Part shown: positions 1 to 8,518 of the stretch, piece by piece
How the letters are laid out: each line of letters opens with the position of its first letter
How positions within the stretch are numbered: the first letter of the stretch is position 1
NCBI GenBank assembly: GCA_030248065.1
Contig: JASAMV010008312.1
Location: 1 to 18,694 of the forward strand
DNA: 18,694 nt
Direction of reading: 5' to 3'
DNA from: Rhynchonema sp. JSB1_4
Taxonomy: Eukaryota > Nematoda > Chromadorea > Monhysterida > Xyalidae
The notes under the pieces: model-generated
What the model was told of the DNA's origin: nothing
What the model saw: the letters and a program-made list of their open reading frames with translations, nothing else
Databases searched by the model: none
Translations under genes and position numbers: made by a program

Positions 1-1264
1 ATAATTTGGTAGCCAATTGTGTGCTTATGGTACTTGGTGGTTGCGGTCGATTGGTATTGGCTGAGGTAAGTGTTGACTGAGTTGTAGGAACTGTCGGGCC
101 TGTGGTTGCGTGTAGGGATGCTTTCTTTTTGTGGAATGAATCAAAACAAGTTTGACCGGACAATGTCTACCTTTCGGCGTCTGTTGACAAATCACCGACA
201 TCGACAGATGTTCGCATACGACGTCATTCAACTTTCTTAGCACACCGTTGATGCCTGAGCTGGCAAGTGCGACGCAACATTCGTTCTCTCTGTCCGTATT
301 GTCGTCAGGTTGGTCAGATGCCCATTGATAACTGATTGAATCTCCATTCGCAATCCACTTGAACAAATTTCGTTTCTCAAACGGTTTCAGGTCGTCTGTG
401 CACTGGACTGGGTCGATGTAGCCGCCGGTCCACCAAAGCTTACCCATTGCCTGCGTATAGCAGGGTTGGGCAAAAAACGTTTTTTTTCAAAAAATCGTCC
501 CTCCCTTTTTCACAGCGAGTTGTTAAGATCCCCATATCAGACCCGCATCATGGGACCAACTTTGGCCGGGGTCATCACTGAAGGTCAAACTCCGTATATC
601 GAAGAATCACGAAAAATTAAAAATTGGTCTAAATTTTTTTGAAAAAAAAATGGGCAAAAAAATTTTATTTTCCTTTATAAGAAGGGAATTTTTCCTGAAA
701 AATCTGGCAAAATCAAGTAAATTCAGGATTTAAAAAAAACGAAAAACGACCCAGGCGTGTTTGTTTTGAAAAAAACGTCGTTTTTTAAAGAAAAAAACGC
801 CGTCGTTTTTATTGCCCAACCCTGTCGTATAGTGTTGATCAGCTGGTAGTGTTTTAAACTGATTGGCTTTGTCCACGGATGAACGGTCAACGTATTTAAA
901 TAGATTGGCTAATTGAGTCATTATTAAGTAATTTATTGACAGATTACTTCTTTTGTTGTTTCACTAACCTCAGCCTTTTCGATAACTGTATAGTCTTCAA
1001 TTGTGGCCAGCACAGCGGGATTGAAATGCTCGCTTTCAACATGATTTTCACACATTTTTTGGCATCTTGATGGCTCGAAACTTTTTTCTTGTGGAAACTG
1101 TAGCACACAGTTCCCACAAGTCCTTTGAAATAATAGAAGATTGCATCATTACTTTGTTGCTCTTCGCATTTAGCTTTTACTTGTTCGAAGTAGTCTGCTG
1201 GATAACTACTGATCGCGGCCAACAAACACGCAAGGATAAGTGTCGTTTGGATTTGGTGAAGCAT
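1..1264 (-). CDS. C-type lectin, type I membrane protein (copy 3 of array; partial, 1-nt frameshift)
   Basis: Exons read on the minus strand: exon 1 969-1264, exon 2 171-450, exon 3 from 99 past the window start. The ATG at 1264 opens a signal peptide (MLHQIQTTLILACLL). Exon 1 then carries the first half of a C-type lectin domain (CYSF, SSHQDA, KKC, AVLATIED). Exon 2 carries the second half: WWTGGY, QPDDN in the sugar-site position, CCVAL, LND in place of WND, and SVICQ. Exon 3 begins a Thr/Ser/Pro-rich mucin-like stalk. Exon 1 is 296 nt against 297 in the neighbouring copy. One base is missing in the T6 run at 1055-1060, so the frame shifts after DAKKC, and the expected AVLATIEDYTVIEKAE lies in the next frame. 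This is either a pseudogene or a homopolymer sequencing error. The QPD motif suggests galactose-type binding by family knowledge, but this is unproven. Confidence 0.75.
461..824. mobile_element. hAT-type MITE, 364 bp, in the lectin intron
   Basis: The ends are inverted: CAGGGTTGGGCAA at the left, and the reverse complement of the right end also reads CAGGGTTGGGCAA. Flanks gcgtatag (453-460) and tcgtatag (825-832) form an 8-bp target duplication with one mismatch. Length, TIR sequence and duplication size fit non-autonomous hAT elements. The interior is AT-rich with no coding capacity. It lies in intron 1 of the 1-1264 lectin gene, 10 bp from the exon 2 acceptor. Confidence 0.85.
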
Positions 1265-1647
1265 AGTGACTGGTGAATCGGGAAAAGAGAAATTTTATTG
1301 TATCGATCGAAATGGAATTGATTACGTTGTAAAAATACATATGTGTAAATGTCAAGACACTTTACAAGACGAGATAGCAGTTAGACATAACACGACATTT
1401 TCACAATACATTACTATTTGAACATCTCGAACAGACAAAAACCAAACAAGGACTAAAGAAGAACGAATAGTCGAAAAAACCTTGTTTCAACTGGCGAAAG
1501 CATAACGGAATCAAATTTTTCATTTTGGCACAGAAAATAACCAGTGAAATCTTTGTGTGGCTATCGTGTGAAATCGATGTGGCTAAATTATGTGAATAAA
1601 TAGCTCGGGTTTTTTTGAGAGAAATAATCAAGGATCATGTATGACTG
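1265..1647. other. Intergenic spacer between lectin copies 2 and 3
   Basis: No gene seen. About 40 nt just upstream of the ATG at 1264 resemble the stretch upstream of the ATG at 3332 (both read tgactg, tgaatc, aaaagaga on the plus strand). The duplicated unit therefore includes 5' flanking sequence, probably 5' UTR or promoter. A minus-strand AATAAA (1294-1299) could serve as the polyadenylation signal of the upstream copy. Confidence 0.5.
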
Positions 1648-3332
1648 TCATGATTGAGATTGAGCCCCTGTCACTTCTAACTCTACTTCACTTTCACGAC
1701 TGACCCCCAAACTGTTCACGCTACTGCTGACGTCGGTGAATGTATCTGACGGGCCACCAGAAAGGGTGAGTCCTTGGCTCACTGTTCGTGTTTCATGTAT
1801 GCTGGGGTGTTCAATTATCTGTGGTGTTTGAATTTCTTTCATTCTTTCTGCGGCTGCCGGGGAAATGGCTTCTTTGTTGACCAGGGCAGCTTTTCTGAAA
1901 ACAGAAGTAATTAGTTGAGTGTAGGTGATCTTGAAAAAATAGAGAAAAAACAGTCAAATCATTGGGGATCGGATCATGGTGTTCATTGCGTAAACTTTTC
2001 CGAACAATTTTTTATCTAACTTTGTCGTTGAATCCAGTGGTGTTGCATAACACTTTCAAAATATCGCAGTCAGATCCTATTCAGTGCGATAGCCAAGTCT
2101 TGACATTGCTGGGCCAGCACAGACTGACGGCAATACTAACATTCGTGTTTCCCGATGTTTCGAGCAAATCGTGAGTCCTGCGACAATTGCGAGCGTAGCA
2201 AACACGCTGAGCAGTACCACAATCACCACTGCAATGACATGGACCCACAAGGGTGTGGTGGTCGAGGTAGCTGCCGGTGTGGCTGATGTTTCATTGATGG
2301 TAGCAGGCTCGTGACTGCTGGTTGTCGTTGAGGATTTTGTGGATTGTTCTTGTGCCGGCGTTTGTGTCGGCTCAGTGAGCATTGACGTTGTTGTTCGTGG
2401 AATCATTGCGCTTGTTGGATCTGTATCTCATATGATACACTAATCGTCGCAAAAATACTTTGGATCAATTTTTTCCTCAGTGAGATCCAACCTTTCGGAG
2501 TCTGTTGACAAATCACCGACATATTAGGTCCGACACATGGAACGTCGTTCAACTTTCTTTTGCGGTGGTCATTACCGAATAGCGCCACGCAACATTCCTT
2601 TCCTCTTTTTGTGTTGCCTTCGGGCTGGTGGGGTGCCCACAGAGAAGCATTAACCTCAAGACCATTCGCAATCCATCTGAACAGATTTCGTTTGTCTTGC
2701 GCTTTCAAATTATCGGTGCACGCGGCTGGCGGGATATAACCACCGGTCCACCAAAGGCTGTATATTGTCTGTAATGTTGTGATCCAAAAATGAATCAATT
2801 AATATATATTGATGAGATTGTTGAGTGATTGACTTGATAGGTTATTCGTGAACTGAGTTATTGCATGTCGACCGATTGAATGAATGGGCATGATTGACCG
2901 AATTTAATGACTGATTAATTAAATACACTCATCTGTTTACCGTTAAATATCAGAATCACCGCGCATTTGATAGATTGTAGGGCTATGTATTGCTCATTAA
3001 ATAAATAATGGGGAATGGATTAATTAGTCGTTAACCTCAGCTTTTTCGATCACTTTTAGGTCTTCAATGGAGGCCAACACAGCGGGATTGAAAAAATCAT
3101 TTTGAATCTGGTTTTCACACTTCTTTCAGGCATCGTGATGACTCGAAACTTCGATCTTGTGGAAACTGTAGCACACGGTTCCCACAGGTCCGTTGAAATA
3201 ATAGAAGATTGCATCCGTGCCTTGTTGCACTTCGCAGTTGGCTTTTGCTTCTTCGGAATACTCTTTTGAATAACTGCTGATCACAGGCAGCAAACACGTA
3301 AGGATAAGTGCCATTTGGATTTGGTGAAGCAT
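1648..3332 (-). CDS. C-type lectin, type I membrane protein (copy 2 of array; in-frame TGA)
   Basis: Four exons on the minus strand: 3036-3332, 2492-2768, 2141-2420, 1648-1894. All junctions are GT-AG and the phases fit (0, 1, 2). Exon 1 has a signal peptide (MLHQIQMALILTCLLPVISS) and the first half of a C-type lectin domain. Exon 2 has WWTGGY, QPEGN, CCVAL, LND and SVICQ. Exon 3 has a Thr/Ser stalk with an NET glycosylation site and one membrane helix (LWVHVIAVVIVVLLSVFATL). Exon 4 is a cytoplasmic tail (QIIEHPSIHETR, LTLSGGPSD) with no tyrosine motif. Without the stop the protein would be about 366 residues. A TGA at 3126-3128 replaces the Arg codon seen in the 3909-5690 copy (DARKKCE) and stops translation inside the lectin domain, although everything downstream stays open and correctly spliced. 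It may be a recent pseudogene or an allele/assembly error. Confidence 0.8.
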
Positions 3333-3908
3333 AATGACTGCTGAATCAGGAGAAAAGAGACTGTTTATGATGTAGATGGAAGTTGAATTGAAAATGTTGG
3401 CCATAAATCCCCTTTCCTCATCTCGGTTCATCGCAGAATACATTTGTGGAACATTATGCCGCAAGAAACTGATGTGACTGGCGTCCGTGCTGAAGGTATG
3501 CGGTCCAAACAGAATTCCTCCATTATTTTTGTGCCGGCCCATCGCAGAGCAGCTGTGGATGTGGCTCACGAACCTGACGAAGTGGGTCGCAGACCCAGAA
3601 GACTTTGACAGGCATCCCCATCCTTAGGTGCTTTTCTAAGTCCATGTACCAACACTCGTATCCGGGTAAAGCAAAATAAAGCAAGCAGCACGAAGGGATG
3701 TATTTTTATCTTATATATTAACAGCCACAAGTATTGTTAACGATGTCTAGAATTTTACTGTTAATCTGAGCGTAGGCATATCACTCTCGAATCTGTTTTG
3801 TCGCAAGAAGACCAGTAAATGCTTTTGTGCCGTTAACAGAATTTAGAGGTCATTAAATGTGACATGTGCAACTAAATACGATAATAATATGTAGCTCAAA
3901 CCGTGTTA
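3333..3908. other. Intergenic spacer between lectin copies 1 and 2
   Basis: No gene is supported. On the minus strand the frame stays open upstream of the ATG at 3332 as far as 3569, but the predicted peptide resembles nothing, and the signal peptide at 3332 fixes the true start. The part nearest 3332 matches the flank of the 1264 start and probably holds the promoter or 5' UTR. Confidence 0.5.
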
Positions 3909-5690
3909 TTACCACTCACTTTCACTACTAACTTCCATGCTGTTCACACTACTGATATCAGAGATCGTATTCGAAGGACCACCAGACAGGGTGAGTCCTT
4001 TGCTCAGTGTTCGTGTTTCGCGTATGCTTGGGTGTTCAATTATCTGTGGTGCTCGAATTTCAGGCATTTTCACCACTTTTATAGTGGAAGCGGTTTCTTT
4101 ACTCGTTTTGTGTAATCCGATCGAACTGGATCTGTGTTGGAAATGCAACTTGAATGAGTGGTTCGAAATGTAAGAAGAACAAGCGAGGGGAAAAAAGAAA
4201 GAAAAAACCACGGTAAATGTTTAATTGAAGCGTGTTAAAATGGTCAAAAGAGCGGGCAAATGAATCTCGAAAAAATATTTCAAAAACGTAGATCCTATCT
4301 AACGCGATCGTCATGCCTTGACATTACTTTCCCCTAACACTAACTTTTTTTGTGTTTCCCGATGTTTCGAATACGTCTGCACTCCCGTGACAACTGCGAG
4401 TGTAGCTAGCACACTCAGCGCTGCCACAACGGCCGCGACAATGACATAGACCCAGAAAGGCGTACTGGTTGAGGCAGCTGTTGGTTTGGGTGATGTTTCA
4501 TTGATGGTAACAGGTTTGTAACCGGTGGTGGTCGTTGAGGCATTTGTAGATTGTTTTTGTGCCGGTGTCTGTGTTGACGATTGTGTTTGTTCGGTGAGCA
4601 TTGACGTTGTTGTGGTGGTTATCAGTGTTGTTGTCGATAGTTTTTGTGTCGGTTTTAGCGATGGTTCTGCTTGTGTCGTGGGCATGTTTAACGTTGTAGT
4701 TGGTTGGATTGTGGTGCTTGTTGGATCTGCATTTCACATAATCAACAATCATTGTCACAGCGATTCAAGACACATTTGATTTTGGGAGGAAAGTTTGATT
4801 TCACATTTGAATATAGTGCATAAGCATAGGAAAGTTTGAATATTGTCAAATGACTCTTTTTTTCCTATCTCTTATGTGTGTCAAATGACTCTCTGAAAAG
4901 TCTTCAAATGTTATTCAAATGTTCTTCAAATGTTGCTCCATAGATTTGACATTTGATCAAATGTCTTCAAGCTTGCAATCGCGAAAAAAGCAGAAAATAC
5001 TACATACGGCGCAAATCAAATTTTTTCTTTGGTCAAATCCAACCTTTGGGCGCTTGTTGACAAATCACCGACATCTTAGGTCCGTCACATGCAAAATCGT
5101 GCAACCTTCCTTCTCCTTCGGCTATGTCCGGGTTGAAAAGAAGTGCAACGCAACATTCCCTGCTGGTGTTTGTGTTGTTTTCAGGCTGGCCAGGTGCCCA
5201 CGGATATGTAATTTGTTGACCATTCGAAATCCATCTGAACTTAACTCTTTTGGCGTACGCTTTCAAACTATCGGTGCAATCGACCGGGTCTATGTAAGCG
5301 CCGGTCCACCAACGCTTGTCAATTGACTGTAAAGTGCTAAAAGGATTGAATGCTTCTGCCAATATTGATTGATTTATCGACTGATTGGTTGATCATGCAT
5401 TCAGTAACCTTAGCCTTTTTGATCACTTCGAGGTTTTCAGTTGAGGCCAGTACAGCGGACATGAAATAATCGCTCGGAACCTGGATTTCGCACTTCTTTC
5501 TTGCGTCTTGATGGCTAGAAATTTCGGTCTTGTAGAAACTGTAGCACGCAGTTTCCCCACGTTCGGTGAAATAATAGAAGATTGCGTTATCGCTTTGCTG
5601 TTCTTCACATTTGGCTTTTACGTCTGCAGAATAGCCTGTTGAATAGCTTCTGGCCAGCAAACATGACAGGATGAAATTTATTTGGATTAT
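3909..5690 (-). CDS. C-type lectin, type I membrane protein (copy 1 of array; start codon lost)
   Basis: Four exons on the minus strand: exon 1 from 5409 to about 5690, exon 2 5044-5326, exon 3 4345-4726, exon 4 3909-4131, with phases 0, 1, 2. The C-type lectin domain is uninterrupted: CYSFYKTEISSHQDARKKCE and AVLASTENLEV in exon 1, then WWTGAY, QPENN, CCVAL, LHD and SVICQ in exon 2. LHD instead of LND removes a usual calcium/sugar ligand. Exon 3 is a long Thr/Ser/Gln-rich stalk, then a helix (FWVYVIVAAVVAALSVLATL) and a basic SKHRETQKK stop-transfer stretch. Exon 4 is the tail. Homology to the other copies starts only at about codon 5 (IQINFIL), and no ATG is present where the others begin. 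Upstream is unrelated purine-rich DNA, so the 5' end is truncated. An AAA|GTGAGT just before the stop could be an unused or alternative donor. Confidence 0.75.
4790..4980. repeat. CAAATG-rich tract with an 18-bp perfect palindrome
   Basis: Intron 2 of the 3909-5690 lectin gene holds eight CAAATG/CATTTG hexamers in about 190 bp. They include GTCAAATGACTC twice, a triple TTCAAATG run, and the perfect palindrome GACATTTGATCAAATGTC at 4948-4965. The core fits the E-box pattern CANNTG. It may be simple-sequence drift or a factor-binding cluster; the sequence cannot decide. Confidence 0.5.
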
Positions 5691-5748
5691 TAGGGGAGCA
5701 AAGACGAGGAACAAAAAGATCAAAGGAAAACAAAACAAAACCAAGCTC

Positions 5749-5966
5749 CCCCAGGGAAAAAAAAGAAAAAAACAAAAAACGGAAAAGGAAAAAAAGAAGC
5801 CAAAGAAGACCGCAGCGGGAGGAGAAAGAAAAAGGGAAAAGAAAAAAAAAGAAAAACCCAAGACGAGAAAAAACACACAAAACAACAAACACCAAAAAAG
5901 AAAAGGAAAAAAAACACACAGAGAAAAGAAAAGACAAAAAACAAAAGACAAACGCGCAGGGGAGGA
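5749..5966. repeat. 218-nt T-free purine/A-rich tract
   Basis: No T occurs on the plus strand from 5749 to 5966, and only two occur in the preceding 40 nt or so. The tract is mostly A with G and some C. It abuts the broken 5' end of the lectin gene. Long open frames across it on both strands are composition artefacts. Origin unknown: low-complexity expansion, retro-inserted A-rich tail or assembly error. Confidence 0.8.
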
Positions 5967-6395
5967 TAGAGCCCCCCTTGTATTTAGGTTTTTACGGTAG
6001 CCACAGCACTGCCCTTCCCCCCCCCCAGGGAGGCACACTAATTTTCCCTCCGAAAAAGTAGGAAGGTCAGGTGCACTAATTTCCCCTCGGGACCAGGAAC
6101 AACACTGCTTCCCCCATCCTCCCCAAGGGGTGGTTGCAAGCAAGGTACCTAACCCTGATGGGGGAATCCCCCAGCCACTAGGAGGAGGAACAGGCGTCAG
6201 CAGGTGCCCGAGGGGGCTCCCCTCCCCAGGAACCACACTGGTCGGTGGTCAGAGATTCGGACTTTTGACTCGAGCCGGAGATTTGGTTAGTCAAATTTTA
6301 AGCCAAAAGCAACTTTTTTGACCAAAAATCTCCAAAAAAAACTGCGCAGGTGGAACCCAAAAGAAACCGGTTCACAGAAACCAAATTTCAAAAAC
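5967..6395. repeat. Mosaic of fragmentary G/C-run elements
   Basis: No gene. The block contains CCAGGAACAACACTG (6093-6107) and CCAGGAACCACACTG (6226-6240). Both are reverse complements of the element end CAGTGTAGTTCCTGG found at 17660. The stretch 6010-6100, reversed, resembles 17660-17735 (CGGAG, TTAGTGCACCT). The stretch 6107-6180, reversed, resembles the left end of family A (GTGGCTGGGGG followed by GGTACCTTGC). These look like degraded, overlapping insertions. Confidence 0.55.
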
Positions 6396-6682
6396 ATGAA
6401 CATCAGTGTAGTGGCTGGGGGGGATGGGGGGGGGATGCCCCCCCCTAAGGAGTAGGTACCTTGCAACCACCCCTTGGGGGGTGGGGGGAGGGTAGGTACC
6501 TTGCAACCAACCCGGAGGGTACCTTGCAACCAACAATTTATGGTTTTTATAGGCAAAAATGGGTGTTTTTCGATCTCAAAACCCCAAAATTCGGGCGCTC
6601 CGCGCGCAAACCTCCATATAATAGGTATTTTCAGGGTAGTACTTGGGGGGGGGGGGTGGGGGAGGGGGTCCCCCCCAAATTC

Positions 6683-7938
6683 ATCTATCTATCGTCAACA
6701 CTTTTTGATTTCATCTATCTATCGTCAACACTTATGGGCAAATCTATCTATCGTCAACAAATTCTGGGAACAATCTATCTATCGTCAACACATTTCGACC
6801 CCAAAATGGGTATTTTTGCCTCAAAATGGCTCAAAATCGGTATTTTTTGTCCCAAATAGGCAAAAAATCGCGCGCTACGCGCGGATTTAGTACATCTAAG
6901 TACATTTTCATTAATATTTACACATTATTACCCACTTAGTACACTATACTATACCCAGGGTAGTACTTGGGGGGGTGGGGGGGGTCCCCCCCCAAATTCA
7001 TCTATCTATCGTCAACACTTTTTGATTTCATCTATCTATCGTCAACACTTATGGGCAAATCTATCTATCGTCAACAAATTCTGGAAACAATCTATCTATC
7101 GTCAACACATTTCGACCCCAAAATGGGCATTTTTGCCTCAAAATGGCTCAAAATCGGTATTTTTTGTCCCAAATAGGCAAAAAATCGCGCGCTACGCGCG
7201 GATTTAGTACATCTATACACATTTTCATTAATATTTACACATTATTACCTACTTAATGCACTATACTATACCTTGATTTTTGGCGACCCCCCCCCCCCAC
7301 CATCTATCTATCGTCAACAAGTTTGGGTCGACCCCCCCCCCAGATTTCGGACTTTGGTCATCTATCTATCGTCAACACATTTCGGGTCCCAATCTATCTA
7401 TCGTCAACACCCTGACCAAGTACTACACTGACTATACCTTGATTTTTGGCGACCCCCCCACCATCTATCTATCGTCAACAAGTTTGGGTCAGGGTAGTAC
7501 TTGGGGGGGGTGGGGGGGGGGTCCCCCCCCAAATTCATCTATCTATCGTCAACACTTTTTGATTTCATCTATCTATCGTCAACACTTATGGGCAAATCTA
7601 TCTATCGTCAACAAATTCTGGGAACAATCTATCTATCGTCAACACATTTCAGCCCCAAAATGGGTAGTTTTGCCTCAAAACCGATATTTTTTGTCCCAAA
7701 TAGGCAAAAAATCGCGCGCTACGCGCGGATTTAGTACATCTAAGTAAATTTTCATTAATATTTACACATTATTACCAACTTAGTACACTATACTATACCT
7801 TGATTTTTGGCGACCCCCCCCCCCCACCATCTATCTATCGTCAACAAGTTTGGGTCGACCCCCCCCCCCCAGATTTCGGACTTGGGTCATCTATCTATCG
7901 TCAACACATTTCGGGTCCCAATCTATCTATCGTCAACA
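6683..7938 (+). repeat. 19 direct copies of ATCTATCTATCGTCAACA
   Basis: I counted 19 copies of the 18-nt motif, all in plus orientation. Each family B unit holds four spaced by about 11-13 nt near the left end and three with wider spacing near the right end. Copies are nearly invariant while the spacers vary in sequence. Placement next to the termini suggests subterminal transposase-binding sites as in other hAT elements, although those commonly occur in both orientations. Confidence 0.85.
6956..7430. mobile_element. Complete family B element, 475 bp, nested in another family B element
   Basis: It starts CAGGGTAGTACTTGG and ends CCAAGTACTACACTG, with a perfect 8-bp duplication ACTATACC at 6948-6955 and 7431-7438. 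This is the reference unit: left end, G and C runs, four 18-nt repeats, a CGCGCGCTACGCGCG module, an AT-rich middle, a C-run, three more 18-nt repeats, right end. It inserted into the left half of the 6632 element. Confidence 0.87.
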
Positions 7939-7959
7939 CCCTGACCAAGTACTACACTG
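7490..7959. mobile_element. Third family B copy, apparently recombined with its host copy
   Basis: CAGGGTAGTACTTGG starts at 7490 directly after GTTTGGGT (7482-7489), and a full-length unit follows to 7959. The bases after 7959 are GGTATTTT, the outer element's duplication, not GTTTGGGT. The simplest reading is a third insertion with duplication GTTTGGGT, followed by loss of one right half through recombination between homologous right halves. Collapse during assembly would look the same. Confidence 0.65.
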
Positions 7960-8214
7960 GGTATTTTAGGCAAATTTTCGGCCAAAATGCAATAAAGTAC
8001 CTATTTTTCGGCCAAATTTGCAGTATAATGCATGCAAAAAACACCTTTTTTCGGACCTCAGGGGTACCTTGCAACCTTCCGGAGGCTGGGTAGGGGGGTA
8101 CCTTGCAACCATCTGGATCCATCCCAAGAGGAGTTAAAAATCTTTGGAAAATCATCCACGCCTATAAAAGGCAGAAAACGGCGTTTTGAGGCCAGCCGCT
8201 TCAGATTACGTTTA

Positions 8215-8308
8215 AGCCCAAGCCCAAGAAGCCTAGGCGTAGGCCTAAGCCTAAGCCTAAGCCTAGGCCTAAGCCTAAGCCAAAGCCCAAGCCTAAGGCT
8301 AAGCTCAA
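8215..8308 (-). repeat. Degenerate (TTAGGC)n telomere-like array
   Basis: From 8243 to 8308 hexamers run in register as GCCTAA with variants GCCTAG, GCCCAA, GCCAAA, GGCTAA and GCTCAA. Similar units precede it from 8215. On the minus strand this is TTAGGC, the canonical nematode telomere unit. It lies inside the 8126-8680 element, so it is an interstitial or element-internal array rather than a chromosome end. Confidence 0.6.
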
Positions 8309-8446
8309 GAAAACAAACAAAAAATGATGGCTATGTTTTGACATCCCAACCCCGATTTCACTGTTATAAACACTATTTCTCATCATTTTGTGCATGTATA
8401 AATTAGTTTTAACCAAAAAAGCCAAAAAAAAACAAAAAGTTTCACC

Positions 8447-8518
8447 GGCGCCGGCGGGACTCGAACCAGCGGTCCCACAGGTACGAGTCCAACGCCTTCG
8501 CCGCTGAGCTAGCGAACC
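8447..8518 (-). repeat. tRNA-like sequence with intact A and B boxes, degenerate stems
   Basis: On the minus strand an A box TAGCTCAGCGG and a B box GGTTCGAGTCC lie at exactly tRNA spacing (46 nt from position 8 to position 54). The CGT in anticodon position would suggest a Thr-type ancestor. The acceptor and anticodon stems pair poorly, so this is not a working tRNA. A TTTTT run (8434-8438) follows, as in polymerase III termination. It looks like a tRNA-derived SINE head or a polymerase III promoter captured by the surrounding element. Confidence 0.6.

Larger units (their letters stand above)
6632..7959. mobile_element. hAT-like family B complex nested in family A
   Basis: The left end is CAGGGTAGTACTTGG and the right end, reversed, is CAGTGTAGTACTTGG (14 of 15 identical). 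A perfect 8-bp duplication, GGTATTTT, flanks it at 6624-6631 and 7960-7967. The host family A sequence resumes exactly after the duplication when compared with 16519-16959. At 1328 bp it is about three unit lengths, because further family B copies are inserted inside it. Non-coding: apparent frames are translations of the 18-nt repeat. Confidence 0.88.

Noticed and set aside
5337..6236. 299-residue minus-strand open frame spanning lectin exon 1 and the T-free tract
   Set aside because: Only the part below about 5690 matches the lectin paralogues. The rest is Phe/Leu/Ser-rich translation of an A-free strand and of G/C runs, with no family resemblance.
6683..7938. CRISPR-like array (regular 18-nt repeats with variable spacers)
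   Set aside because: The host is an animal, repeats are short, spacers are 11-60 nt and recur identically in each unit, and the whole lies inside TIR-bounded transposons with target duplications.
6461..8093. Several 60-155-residue open frames with SIYRQH / IYLSST repeats
   Set aside because: They are translations of the 18-nt DNA repeat in different frames inside non-coding MITEs; no transposase motif is present.
8447..8518. Functional tRNA-Thr gene
   Set aside because: A and B boxes are good, but the acceptor stem has three mismatches of seven and the anticodon stem barely pairs.
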